A stretch of 64,000 nt of DNA from Cryptomeria japonica (lineage: Eukaryota > Streptophyta > Pinopsida > Cupressales > Cupressaceae), in contig NC_081408.1 of NCBI RefSeq assembly GCF_030272615.1, forward strand, positions 614,402,977 to 614,466,976, given 5' to 3'. A model generated the notes under the pieces. That model was not told the DNA's origin. It did no database searches and saw nothing but the letters and a program-made list of their open reading frames with translations. Below are positions 1 through 11,535 of the stretch, one piece after another. The position numbers and the translations under genes are program-made. Position 1 is the stretch's first letter. The number at the start of each line of letters is the position of its first letter.

Positions 1-2822
1 TATTTGTTTAGTGTTTAATATTTTATTTGGGTATTTAATTATTTTATGAGCTTAGATTTATTTAATTATTAATTCCCCTTTAGATTATTTAAATTAAATT
101 ATTATAGCATATGGTTTGATTATCTATATAGCTTGCTTAATAATAATTTGGGGTGTATAAAATACTTTAGATTATAAAAATAATATGCCCCCACTCATAT
201 AATTATAATATGTTTATATTTCTTTTTACCTACCTTTTATTCCCATTAATGGAATTTGAATGGGAAATAATATTTTAAGCTATGTTGGGTAGGTCAAATA
301 TATTCCAAAATGAAATATTTTGATTGGTCAAGAATGTGGCTAGGGTTTTTGGTTTTTCACGGCTTTTCATTTTCAAGCTTGTGATTGTTCATGGGTTTCT
401 CTTTTAGGCTTTCTCTGCAAAATTTGGTTTTGGCATTTTTGATTTGGGGATTTTGTTGCTAGAGCTTGCTGGAGTGTGTGGACTCTTCTTCAGCTTCCTT
501 CCATCACAAAGGGTGTAGGTTGGAGCTTCTTTTCCCTTTGTTTTTTTTGGTTTTTTGGTTTTCATGGATGTATGCTCTGTCTCTACAATTGTTTAGGAAG
601 ATTGGGAATGAAATCTATTTCTATTTCATATAGTTTTAATATAGTTTATGGGAGAAAATTTATGGGTGTATAGTTCTATTATAAAGTTTTAATTTTGGAA
701 TATGCATGATATTTCTACCCATTATCGTGAATGCATGGCCTGTATATTCATTCCTTCTTTTGGGTTTGGTTGTTCTACAAATGTTTATGGATTGTGTCTT
801 ATTGTTTTGGAGATTGAATCTCTTTGTTCGAGGTTTCATTGTGCATTTTAGGATATGGGTGAGTTTGAGCTTCCTGTATGCATCTTGGTCTAGCATTGCC
901 CTAAGGGAGACTCACAGAACCTCTCCTCCCCATGATTGTTTTATTTAATGCTTATTGAATGATGTCTTGAGCTTGTATGGTAGTCTAGCAGCTCATGTGA
1001 AGGTTTTATGCAAACTATTTGAGTGGTATTGATGTTTTGAGAGTTTTGGGAGTAGTCTTGACTCCATGGTTGTGTAAGGTTTTTTGGTAAGATCTTTTGC
1101 CTTGATTTATATTATTTTGAATTTTTTTCACCTCTTGAAAGGTATTTTTTGGGCGTCATTGCCTTTTTTGGTTTTGGGATTTAGTTTTTTTTATGTAAAT
1201 TTTTAATTTCAAATCGTATTTCTGGATTTTTTGTGCTTTTTTCTAAATCTTGTGTATTTGCAATAGGAGCTTGCGAACTTCCTGTCTTAAATCAAATTCT
1301 TATGTATTTGCAAAAGGGTCTTGGGAACTTACTGCCACAAATATGAGTCTTCTGTATGTGCAACAGGAGCTTGGGAACTTCGTGTCGCTATTCTATGATC
1401 TGCTCAATTTGCTTGTTTATGATGTACTTTCTGGATCTATCCTTGTATGAAAGGCATTTTTGAGGGCTTGTTGATGATTTCCAATGTTGGATGGATTGGT
1501 TTTGATGTCCTCTTATGGTTTCCTTTATGTTTTGATATCATTTACTCTTGTCGTTATTGAATAAGCTCTCTTTCATGTTGATGTGTCATGCTAGAGAGGT
1601 GCTACTATTATTGTTCTTGAACCAGCAAGTGAGTAGGCCTTGTTGTGGTTTTATTTATTGTTTCATGATAGATTTGATGGCCTTATGGTGGCCCTTGATG
1701 TATTTTTATGTCAAGAGGCTCATTTTTCTTTAATTCTTGTTGTGGCCATTTGTATGTTCTTGCACAGGAGTAGAGGTTATTGGCAGCATGACGATTAATT
1801 ATGATTTCAGATTTGCATATGGATTTAGAGCCTCTTGTTGTTATTTATTGTTAGGTCCATGTTAGGGGAGGTGGACTTCCTTGTGATGGTTGGGGTCATG
1901 AGAGATAGAATTGCATGAGGTTCCTTGTAAGGATGCATGAAGTCTAGACTGTTGCGAGCACATTGGAGGTTTGCCATGTTTTGTAAGCAAGTGATAACAT
2001 AATAATGAACTCATGGGATGGGTAGTTAGATTCATTAATCAAGATAATTAATTGATGTGATCCTCATAACTTGATCATAGGGAGGATGTTTTAGGATAAA
2101 CATGAGAAGGCCATTGTGATGGTAAGTCCATCTCTCTTGATCTCTCATAGGTTAAGATGGCTCCACATGTCCATCAATCTAGTGCCTTGTGTTATTGTAT
2201 ATGTTATGAGGATGGCATGTGATGACACTCCACCCCTACATGTGTCCCCTTTTCTATTTACAATTATGTCTTGTTGTTTCTATAAGCCTCTGGGAGTTTC
2301 TTATTGTGATTTCTTATGATTGGTTCATGTTTGAGAGTCCTTGTTATGTTTTGTCTCTTTGGTTGTTAAGTGTCAACTTAGGTCTAGAGTGTGTGTTGGG
2401 ACCTTGTGTCATCTCCTATCATGGGGGGTGGTTCATTTGTTTCCACATGGTCGGGTGGTCGGTGCTTTTCAACCATTGGGATATTCTCTTGGATTCTTCA
2501 TGGTGGATGTGGATTCTTCTCTTTGTAGCAGCTTATGGATGTTTCTTATAGCAGATTTATGTAATGGATATCTTGGATTCATGTAATGTATTATCATGTA
2601 AAGATGTAGATGTATTAGGAAGATCCATGCTCATGATGTATTATTCATATGATTTTAATTGTAATTGTATTGTAGTTGGTATCTTAGAATTAGGACATGA
2701 TTTATAATAATGAGACTATGAGATGTATGGTGATGATCTTGCAAAATGAAAGTAAATGGTTTCATGTTCTTAAATGTTTGTAATGGAATTATTCTTGAAA
2801 TAGAATGGATTCATGTGAAGGG
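1..2822 (+). repeat. 5' LTR of the plus-strand chromovirus, first visible part
   Basis: This stretch aligns almost continuously with about 23226-26040 of the 3' LTR, including the same 50-bp tandem repeats. The first roughly 970 bases of the LTR lie to the left of the window. It is cut at 2822 by the nested Tat-like element and resumes at 10520. Short open frames here have no recognisable product and are not called as genes. Confidence 0.9.
1255..1395 (+). repeat. Three tandem ~50-bp units in the LTR
   Basis: A unit with the core AGCTTGGGAACTTC starts near 1268, 1318 and 1368. The same array occurs in the other LTR copy at about 24480-24612, so it predates insertion of the element. Confidence 0.75.
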
Positions 2823-3770
2823 TGTAGACACCTAAAATTAATATTTAATTAATTTAAGCTTGTCGACATAATTAATTGATTTAATTATGTTATCCTTATT
2901 CCTCTTGGTGTTAATTAAATCTAATTTAATTAATCCTGTTACTATTTTCCAATAATTAATTTACCAAAAAAATTAATTATTCCCCTACTCTTCTAAAGTC
3001 CCTCCAATAATTATTTCCTCTAAACCCACTCGGTTAATTAATTCTAATTAATTAACCTATTCATGTGATTCCTACAAATCACTTTGCCTAATCCCACTCA
3101 ACCTAATTAATTCTTCCTGAATCTCTCTTAATCCCACTTATCATTATTTCTCCAATTTTAAATTCCCACTCATGTCACATCAATATTGAGCCTCTCAAAG
3201 AAATTCAAATTTCTTTGAATCCCTCCATGCTTCCTTTATTTTGGAATTTTTAATTTCTCTCTCCTTTACCCAAGGAATTTTAAATTCATATTTATTTTCC
3301 CAAGGCACCTTGATCCGTGCCTTCCAGCTTAAATCAATCTCATCCCTCCATAACCAAATAAATCTTGGCCCTTCATTGGCCTCCTCCAATCTATAAATTG
3401 GAGGATCATTTCCTCACAAAAGGAACCACTTCCTTTATAGCATTCTCATGCTACCCATTTCTCTTCTATCTTCTTCCTATCATACCCTTATCATGTCCTC
3501 ATAATCCTTCAATCTTCGAATCCAACTCTATCCAAATCCTATCAAATCCTAATCTTGTTGAGAAAAGGAGAGCATTCCACAGCCACATCAAGCAAGGAGC
3601 ACATTGAGTGGAGCGTTGCAAGGGTGCATCTTCCACTTCATCAAGCTCAATCCGAGGGAGAGGTGAAAGGCAAGGTATAAAGTTGGTTGTTTGCATTTGT
3701 GTTTTGTCTTGTTTGATCTCTTTGCATTCTAACCTCCTTTGTCCCTTCTTCCATCTTTTTCCCCTCTTCA
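2823..3770 (+). repeat. 5' LTR of the non-autonomous Tat-like element
   Basis: Matches 9571-10519 over its full length. It begins TGTAGACACC, has an AT-rich start, a TATA-like CTATAAATTGGAGG near 3390-3405 that probably belongs to its promoter, and ends CCCCTCTTCA. The plus-strand open frame at 3365-3607 and the minus-strand one at 3195-3389 lie within the LTR and are not genes. Confidence 0.9.
3388..3404 (+). promoter_or_regulatory. Putative LTR TATA box region
   Basis: CTATAAATTGGAGGATC is conserved at about 10138-10155 in the other LTR. A similar word, AATCTATAAATTGAGC, is found on the minus strand near 52280 in the Tat-like LTR. Conservation between two related families supports a core promoter; no transcript evidence is available. 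Confidence 0.55.
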
Positions 3771-3773
3771 TTC

Positions 3774-3791
3774 TGGCACGCCCGGTGGGAC
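3774..3791 (+). other. Primer binding site
   Basis: TGGCACGCCCGGTGGGAC starts three bases after the LTR end. The initial TGG pairs with a tRNA CCA end. The sequence is not the initiator-Met type used by the other elements here; I do not assign the tRNA with confidence. Confidence 0.75.
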
Positions 3792-5776
3792 CCACATCCC
3801 TATAATTTAATCTTTTTTGGACTTTTTGTGAGATTTTTCTCACAGGTGTCAGAACAGTGCAATCTACTGCAAACTAGCGCGACCCCCACGGGATCAGCGC
3901 GAGTGTTACCTCTTTTGGCGTGTGTGCATGCGCTTCAGCACATGGGATTGGATTCTAAAAAATGTTAACCTCCTTTTTTGCAGGTCTACAGATCAGCGCG
4001 AGCGCCTCAGGAACAAGGCATCCACCTGTAGCATCATCTTATTCCTTCTCCTCGCTTCTATTCTTCCACCTTTTATTTTTAATCCAAAATTAGTACTTAA
4101 AAACAAACCAAAAAGGCTAAAAACTTTAAAAAATCAAAAAATATTACTTAGTTTTGTGTCTATCTTTTTTATTTCAAAATAATCATTGTAACGTGAGCAC
4201 TCTGCGAATAGCATGGGCGCTCTAGCAGAATCGCACCCATTTTTGAATTTTTAAAATTTCAAGTTTTGGTTGTGCTACAACGTGGTCGCCATCAGAACAG
4301 CGCATCCGCCTTAGGTATATTCTGCATTTTTTGAATTTTGTAGTTTTTGCATTTTTTGTTTTTCTCTTTTTGGACCCCCTGCACTGCGTACGTAGGCGTT
4401 TCAGCGCTTGGGCAGGCACTTCAGCATGGGTGTCTGTAGAACAACGCGTTTCTGCATAATTTTGTCTATTAATCTCCTACACTTTCCTATCTCTATACTT
4501 TCCTTGAACACAAAAAGCAAGAGTTCTTTTACCCCTAATTAGATCTAGGTGCCTAGAATAAAAAGATTAAGAAAAATCCAGACCCTATGCTTGCACATTT
4601 TTATCCTTAGCGGGCCTACCCTCCCAATTTGGTGAGAGGGGAATGACCCAAGTGAGTATGGCTAAAACCCAAACATTCCAACTCACTATAATAAATAAGC
4701 CTCTTGGGATAAAAATTCTAGAGGATGGAGCTATTTGAGAGTTCACTCTCTTATTGAGCACTTTGTAGGGGCCCTTGAGGTCTCAATCACACTTGCATGA
4801 CTACATCTTTCTAAGTACTTTGTAGGGCTATAAGCCTCAATTGTGCTTGCGTGACTACAAGGAGCAGTCTTTGAATGTAAATCCATACTAAAAACCCTAG
4901 GAATAGAAGCCACTCGGTTCACCTCTGAAGGTGGATAATCGTTGTGCAAGTGAGATAGTAACTCCCCCAAGAGACTTACCCTATCGTGCCCCCATTAGCA
5001 TTTGGAGTTGGCTAATACAGCGTTGAGAATCCATTGCGTGAGACTCAGCAGACATATTTTGATTAGCTATTGGGTGTGTACTGAGTCAACAAGAAGAGGT
5101 TTTCCTCCTCATCCAACTTCCTAGCATAGCACGTTGTGTTTGGATTCTCCATGTGCATCTATGGCCAATGTGTATTCATTGCTTGATATCTCTTGCCAAA
5201 TCCATCATTCCTCTAACCAATCAATCCTCCCTCTTTCCAAATTCCATCTTGTCGTCATCAAATCTTTAATCCATTTCTATCTATCCAATTAATTCTCCAA
5301 TCCCCAATCCACTTTCATCCATTCAAACAATCATCCTTCCTCAACCAACATTTTTGTTCAAATCATTCATCCGACTTTGGGTAGCATTTCCCTTTCTTCT
5401 CCCTATTATCTATCCATTCTTCCATTATCATTCTCCTTCTAATCCAATCAAATCTCCAAAATTCCAATCAATCATCCAATCCTTTAATCCAATCAAATCC
5501 AATCCATCATCAACTCCCATCTAAGTCCTAATCTAAAGGATAAGGTGTCATCATAATCCAAATCAATCATGTTCTCAATCAAATCCAATCCAATCCAATC
5601 AAGTCCTAATCCAAGGACCAATCCAATCCAATCAAGTCCTAATCCAAGGACCAATCCAATCAAATCAAGTCAAATCAAATCCAAATCAAATCCAATCAAA
5701 TTAGACCCATCATCATTCAAATCCAAGTCCTAATCCTCATATTCATCCAATTCCAATCTAATCCTTCATTCTCAAC
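3792..5776 (+). other. Leader of the non-autonomous element, no gene seen
   Basis: From about 3870 to 4450 there are scattered GCG words such as TCAGCGCGAG and AGCGCTTGG. From about 4750 to 4860 a block around ACTTTGTAGGG and TGACTACA occurs twice about 58 bases apart. From about 5190 the strand becomes pyrimidine- and A-rich with CCAATC/CCATCC words. No coding frame is recognised before the ATG at 5777. Confidence 0.6.
5190..5776 (+). repeat. Low-complexity CCAATC/CCATCC-rich DNA
   Basis: Degenerate short words such as AATCCAATCAAGTCC and CCAATCCAATC recur many times, with G nearly absent from the plus strand. One ~45-bp unit around AATCAAGTCCTAATCCAAGG is directly repeated near 5595 and 5630. 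Confidence 0.7.
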
Positions 5777-6805
5777 ATGGCTACCCAAAATTTTAAAGCT
5801 TGGTATGAGCAGATGCTCATGGAAGTTCACGAACCACCTCAACCCACTTACTAAGTCAATCCGAATTCATCTCACATTCCTTATTATTCCCCTACCTTTG
5901 ACAAGGGAAATCCATCTTATTCCCCATCTGTATCTCCATATTATCCATCATCCACATATATACCTCCATCTCCCCTCCCATCCATATCACAATCCCCATC
6001 CTTTTACAACACATTCATTACCTCTACTCCCCATCCAAATCCTTTACTCTGTAGCCCTCCAAGCATTAATCCTAATTCCCCAATCCGTTATCCTAATCCT
6101 CCATCCAATCCTCATCCCCCATCTAATCCCTATCCTCCATCTAATTATTATCCTCCAAAATCCGTATTATCCATATCCTCCAAGTCCATCATCCATAATA
6201 TTATCCAAGACATCCTAGCAAAGGAGACAAAATCTCCACCTCAAAACAAAGTTATCAAATCTCCTCAAGTCCTCCATCCACCTCCATCACCTCCACCTCA
6301 AAAAAAATATCAATCCCCCACACTTCATGATACCCCCATTCCTCCATCTACTCACATCAAAGCTTTTGTATCCTCCTCCATCACACAATCCCCACAACTC
6401 CAAACATTCCAAAAGCTTGTTCCAAAGCATGCTAGCATAGAATCCTCTCCATCTCATGATGAATCTCCCTCCACTCCATCTAATTATATCATTCCCTCCA
6501 CTTCCTTTCATGATCATATGATTTCTCTATCCAACCCTCTCCCTCCATCGCATGATCCTCTCCCATCTCATGATTCAATCACCCCTCCCACTCCATATCA
6601 TGGTACCCTCCCTAATGAAGATAAAATTATCCCTTCATCTCCATGTCATGATCCCAATCCATCTAAAGATCCTAATCTTCCTTCCACATCTCATCCCCTT
6701 CAAAATGGACTTGCATCTTGTTTCCAAAATAATAAGGGTCCTCAAGATAATGCTCAAGATGTTGGTACATCCTCTATTCCTCCTGAATCCAAAATTCCTT
6801 CATGA
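5777..6805 (+). pseudogene. Ser/Pro-rich gag-like reading frame of the non-autonomous element
   Basis: The frame opens MATQNFKAWYEQML at 5777, meets one TAA at 5852-5854, then runs open to TGA at 6803-6805 (343 codons including the stops). After the N-terminus it is dominated by Pro, Ser, Asn, Tyr and His, with runs such as NPHPPSNPYPPSNYYPP near 6100-6150. The start lies where gag begins in related elements, so it may be a degenerate or replaced gag. No zinc knuckle or protease is seen. The other plus-strand open frames here (5805-6218, 6552-6944) are out-of-frame shadows rich in Ile, Leu and His. I do not recognise a family; the call as a once-translated frame is moderate. Confidence 0.5.
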
Positions 6806-7671
6806 AAATCAAAATCTCGTCATCCCCGTCATCCACATCCATTTTGGGACCCTATATTCCAAAGCTAAATCATTCATTCCTTCCATCCATTTTGGGTCCT
6901 TACGTCCCTCCATCCACCACTCCATCACCTCAAATAATCCCTAAGAAAGATCAAAAAAGGCACACATTATTTTATGACTCCCAACACTCTCCTTCCATCA
7001 TCCCACCATCCATAAAATGTTTAAGTCGTTCATCCTCATGCACCTGTCTCATTACCATTGGAAGCAATTTGGATGCCCAATCTAAAAATCATAAAGCTCA
7101 AAATCCACAAAAATCAAAGGGTCAACATGTCTCCTCAAAACGACATGCTCAAAAGAAAAATATGATCTGAAAGAAAGGACAATCCAAAAGGCCACAAAGG
7201 CCCCAAAAGAAAAAATCAAAAACTATGTGGATTCCTAAGATACTTCTAGAAGTAGAACAAACAAGATTGGCATCCAAACTTGCTAATCCAAAAGCTCCAT
7301 ACATTCATAAGTCCTCCAATCCTCCATCTAACAGTACTCCATCTTCAAAATCCATTTTGGGTCCTTATGTCCCAAAATCCACCATCCCAACTCCATCATC
7401 CACTTCTTCTATTTTGGGTCTTCATGTCCCAAAATCCACACTTTATCCTCCATCTAATTCAAAACACTCTCCTCCACTACTCCACCACCCTTCAACATGT
7501 GTGTCAATGTTGATCCTCCATAAATTTTTCAAAACCCCATCCATTTTTCACAATCCCATTCCGTTAGTCCAATCCTTTAAAAATTCTCATCTTCCATCCC
7601 CTATCCATTTCATATCCACAATTATTATTACCAACATCTATGAGCATAACTCTAGTTTAAAGAAATATTAA
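6802..7671 (+). pseudogene. Second frame with repeated ILGPYVP motif, one internal stop
   Basis: This frame begins with an ATG overlapping the previous stop (ATGA at 6802-6805), has one TGA at 7168-7170, and otherwise runs open to 7671. The motif ILGP-Y-(I/V)-P or its variant ILGLHVP occurs four times (near 6841, 6892, 7353, 7413), usually followed by KS. A basic stretch rich in Lys, Gln and Pro lies at 7170-7225, and MWIPKILLE follows it. It could be the continuation of the frame at 5777 after a frameshift. No database family is recognised. Confidence 0.45.
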
Positions 7672-7699
7672 GGGATACCATCCATGGAACTATATTCTT

Positions 7700-9558
7700 G
7701 AGTCATCCATTCCTCCTTCACGCATCCACTATCTTCCATATCCACTCATCCTCATCCTTATCCATCCAGACTATTCCAAAAAAAAAAAAAGAAAAAAAAA
7801 AAAAAATCAAACAAAAGTAAAGAAAAATTATTCCATCCAATGGTGAAAACCACTTCTTGTGGGGCCTTGGGTAATTACCATGATCAAAACTTGGCAAACA
7901 AGAGTCATGTGTAATTCCCTCATCCTCTTTCACTCTACACTTGGGGGAAAGCTTCATCCATGCAATACTCACATCCATATGCATCCTATTCAAGTCAATT
8001 CTCTTTTCCTATCTTTGATCTTGACTATCCTATCCATATCCTCCATCTCATATCCCTCATCCTATCAAAATGAATCCTCCTTTATTATCTTTGGTCTTGA
8101 TCATATAGAGGCAAAATAATGTATATGCATGCATGCTTTGGAAAATACAAGCCTTAAATCCTCTACCATCCATATACATTACACATTATCCTTCCATCTC
8201 ATACATCTTTATCGACCATCCTTGCATCCTTAATTCCAATACCTCTAGTGTGGGGCATTGCACTACTTTGAAACATAGTCCTTGGGTCTCCATCATCCTA
8301 CCCTCCATCCTTTATTCCTCCATTTCTTATCAATATCCATCCACTTGCTCCATCTATCCAAACAATATCTCCCTCCATCCATCCATCCATCCTCTTACCA
8401 ATCCTTGGTTCTCCCTTGTCATTGGTTCCAAACAATCAAATCCTATCCACCAATCCACCCCATCCTATCCAATTTTTAATCCAATCCTATCTCATCCAAT
8501 CATATTCTCTATCTCTTCTAATTCAATCATTAATCCCATCCCCAATCCAATCCTACTCAATCATTCATCCCCTTTTTTGCATCCTATCTATTCATTTATC
8601 CTTCTTCCATCCTATCCTATCCAATCCATCAAAATGAGCTTTTCCCATCTACCTGAGCTTACACTGACTTGTGCCTAATCAAAACACCCATCCATCATGT
8701 GCTAATAAAATCCAAGCAACAATCCTCTCATCTACAGACCTTTCAGATCCAACATGTCTTTTGTCATCCATCAATCTATCTACAACCTACCCATCAGGAT
8801 AAATCATTTCCATGTTTAGCAATTCATCCAAATCCATCACCTGCCCATCAGGATGCATCCTTCCCTAGTCCAGTAGTTTATCCAAATCCATGTCCTACTC
8901 TTGGCAAGAGATATCAGTTGGTCATGTGCATGTTGTTTTAATTATTGATCCTTTCTCTTTAATTTTCATCTTATGTCCTGGCAAGACTATACTTGTTCAG
9001 GACTGCATTGATCATCCTATATCTTGGTATGTCATGGTTGGTGTATAATGAGGCATAGTTTTCATGGCATGGTGTGTTTGAAGGTTTTACTTGTACGAAC
9101 CGACAGCCCTACATTATTGTTTATCAACACTTGCATGATTATGTGTAAGGCATACCTGTTTGACTAAGCGTCAATCCACGCCTTGTATCTTCATATCATC
9201 CAAGTTCTTATAATTAGTGGTGTAGACCATCCAGGCAATATCAAACCTAGGTTCGCTCTCTATATTTTCTCAATAAGAAATCCCATCCATTTATCATTTC
9301 TTTATCTCATTTCATTCACAAGACTCCAATCCATTCATTTATTCCCTCTTTCATTATCTTCATCCTTTCATCACCTCGTCTTCTCATCCTTTTCGAGAGC
9401 ACACTCGTGTTCTTTGAACCTGCCTATCCTCATCATCCTTCCTCCTCATCATTCTTCCGCATCTTATGACTGGAGCATTATGCTACTAAACCTTATCCTT
9501 TTCTTTCACTATGTTTTATTATTCTTTGATATAACATCATTTCACGATGCCATATCAA
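7700..9558 (+). other. Non-coding interior with CCATCC repeats
   Basis: There is an A-rich run at 7780-7808, then pyrimidine-rich DNA with repeated CCATCC/CAATCC words, including a short (CCAT)n run at about 8373-8391. The segment 8940-9250 is more balanced in composition. Open frames such as 8133-8678 translate to Ile/Pro/Ser/His-rich low complexity and are not called as genes. Confidence 0.6.
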
Positions 9559-9570
9559 AGAGGGGCAAAA
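9559..9570 (+). other. Polypurine tract
   Basis: AGAGGGGCAAAA lies directly before the 3' LTR start TGTAGACAC, as expected for plus-strand priming in LTR elements. Confidence 0.8.
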
Positions 9571-10519
9571 TGTAGACACTTATAATTAATATTTAATTAA
9601 TTTAAGCTTGTCAACATAATTAATTGATTTAATTGTGTTATCCTTATTCCTCCCAACGTTAATTAAATCTAATTTAATCAATCCTGTCACTATTGGCCAA
9701 TAATTAATTTATCAAATATATTAATTACTCCCCTATTCTTCTAAAGTCCATCCAATAACTATTTCCTCTAAACCCACTCAGTTAATTAATTCTAATTAAT
9801 TAACCTAGTCATGTGATTCCTAAAAATCATTTTTCCTAATCCCACTCAACCTAATTAATTCTTCTAAAATCTCTCTTCATCTCACTTATCATTATTTCTC
9901 CAATTTTAAATTCTCACTCATGTCACATCAAGATTGAGCCTCTCAAAGAAATTCAAATTTATTTGAATCCCTCCATGCATCCTTTATTTTGGAATTTTTA
10001 ATTCCTCTCCCCTTTCCCCAAGGAATTTTATATTCCTGTTTATTTTCCCAAGGCACCCTTGATCCATTTCTTCCATCTTAAATCAATCTCATCCCTCCAT
10101 AACCAAATCAATCTTGGCCCTTCATTGTCCTCCTCCAATCTATAAATTGGAGGATCATTTCCTCACAAAAGGAACCACTTCCTCTATAGAATTCTCATGC
10201 TACCCATTTCTCTTCTATCTTCTTCCTATCATACCCTTATCATGTCCACATAATCCTTCAATATTCCAATTCAACTCTATCCAAATCCTATCAAATCCTA
10301 ATCTTGTTGAGTGAAGGAGAGAATTCCACATCCACATCAAGAAAGGAGCACATCAAGTGGAGCATCACAAGGGCGCATCTTCCACTTCATCAAGCTCAAT
10401 CTGAGGGAGAGGTGAAAGGTGAGGTATAAAGTTGGTTGATTGCATTTATGTTTTGTCTTTTTTTATCTCTTTGCATTCTAACCTCCTCTGTCCCTTCTTC
10501 TATCTTTTTCCCCTCTTCA
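9571..10519 (+). repeat. 3' LTR of the non-autonomous Tat-like element
   Basis: Direct repeat of 2823-3770 with scattered substitutions. It ends CCCCTCTTCA and is followed by the target duplicate ATGGG. Confidence 0.9.
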
Positions 10520-11362
10520 ATGGGTTATTTGTATTAGTTTAAATTCCATGGTTATCATCTAGGATGTAGATTAATATATAATATAACCTTAAATAAATGG
10601 AAAGAAGGTAATGTAAGAATTGTGGTTGCTGATTAATACCATGTTAGGTAATAATGTCATTCATGTGATTGCACTGGAAGGATAGGAAATTATGCATGGC
10701 ATGTATCTAAGGAAAGCATTAAGATTCTTGCATTATGCACCTGGGATTAATGTTAAAGGAAATGATCATGCTAGGAATATAGCTGCATGAGTGGCATGGA
10801 TAAGATGATTATGTTTATGCATTAAGTATTGCATTATCATTAGAGATGGATAGAGAGCATGAAGATAGGAAATGGTTAAGGGTTTAAGCACATTTGGATT
10901 TGGTTTTTAAAATGAACTTAAGAAAAAGGAATTTCTCTTGCATCGAAAAAGTAAACATATCATAATAGTTAGATGATAGAGTAGAGTGCATCTCATAATG
11001 GTTAAATAAATAAGTAGATTGCATATTGTAATGAAAGGAAGTATATAAGCTACATTTGTTCAAGATTAAGGGTTAATTGATGATAAGTGTGGTAATCAAG
11101 TGAGTAGAATGTTATTGCTTATGTTAGTTATAATAATTAACGATGTTAAGGTACCCTAGAGAGATAGTAGTTATGATTGTAGTGTTTTTTCTATTTGCAT
11201 AATTAGTTAATGTGTTTATAATTCATGTTCCTAATAATTAATGTTAGTGGATGTAAGTGTAGACGATGTTAAGTGTTGCATTAGTTGTAAATAAATAAAT
11301 AAATTATCTCCATTTAGTATGTTAGAAGCTCAGTTTTTCTAGGGTATTTTGTGAGCATTACA
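10520..11362 (+). repeat. 5' LTR of the plus-strand chromovirus, second part
   Basis: Resumes the LTR after the nested insertion and aligns with about 26036-26877. It ends GAGCATTACA directly before the primer binding site. Confidence 0.9.
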
Positions 11363-11364
11363 TC

Positions 11365-11376
11365 TGGTATCAGAGC
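11365..11376 (+). other. Primer binding site, initiator tRNA-Met
   Basis: TGGTATCAGAGC, the standard plant retrotransposon site complementary to the 3' end of initiator tRNA-Met, lies two bases after the LTR end. Confidence 0.95.
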
Positions 11377-11535
11377 CCATATTCATACACTGGGTACTTT
11401 GGTTTCATATGAGCCCTGCATGTTAGCACTTAGCATGGGGTAGCCCAGCAGTTTTATCCTTGCTTTTTATTTTCTTATTCTTATTTGCTTTAGATTAGTA
11501 GCTTATAGTTTCCTTTTGTGTCTTGATTAGTCAAG

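Larger units (their letters stand above)
2823..10519 (+). mobile_element. Non-autonomous Tat-like LTR element nested in the chromovirus LTR
   Basis: Two ~948-bp LTRs (2823-3770 and 9571-10519) flank a 5.8 kb interior. LTRs start TGTAGACAC and end CTCTTCA. A tRNA-type primer binding site follows the left LTR at 3774, and a polypurine tract precedes the right one at 9559-9570. The 5-bp flanks are AAGGG (2818-2822) and ATGGG (10520-10524); the unfilled site in the other chromovirus LTR reads GATGGG near 26037, confirming the insertion. No protease, reverse transcriptase or integrase is visible. The interior holds a GCG-rich leader, pyrimidine-rich low-complexity DNA and a Ser/Pro-rich reading frame. 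LTR starts and the LTR promoter region resemble those of the Tat-like element ending at 53091, so it probably used that family's enzymes. Confidence 0.88.

Noticed and set aside
5805-6218. 137-codon plus-strand open frame
   Set aside because: It is an out-of-frame reading of the Ser/Pro-rich frame starting at 5777; its product is Ile/Leu/His low complexity.
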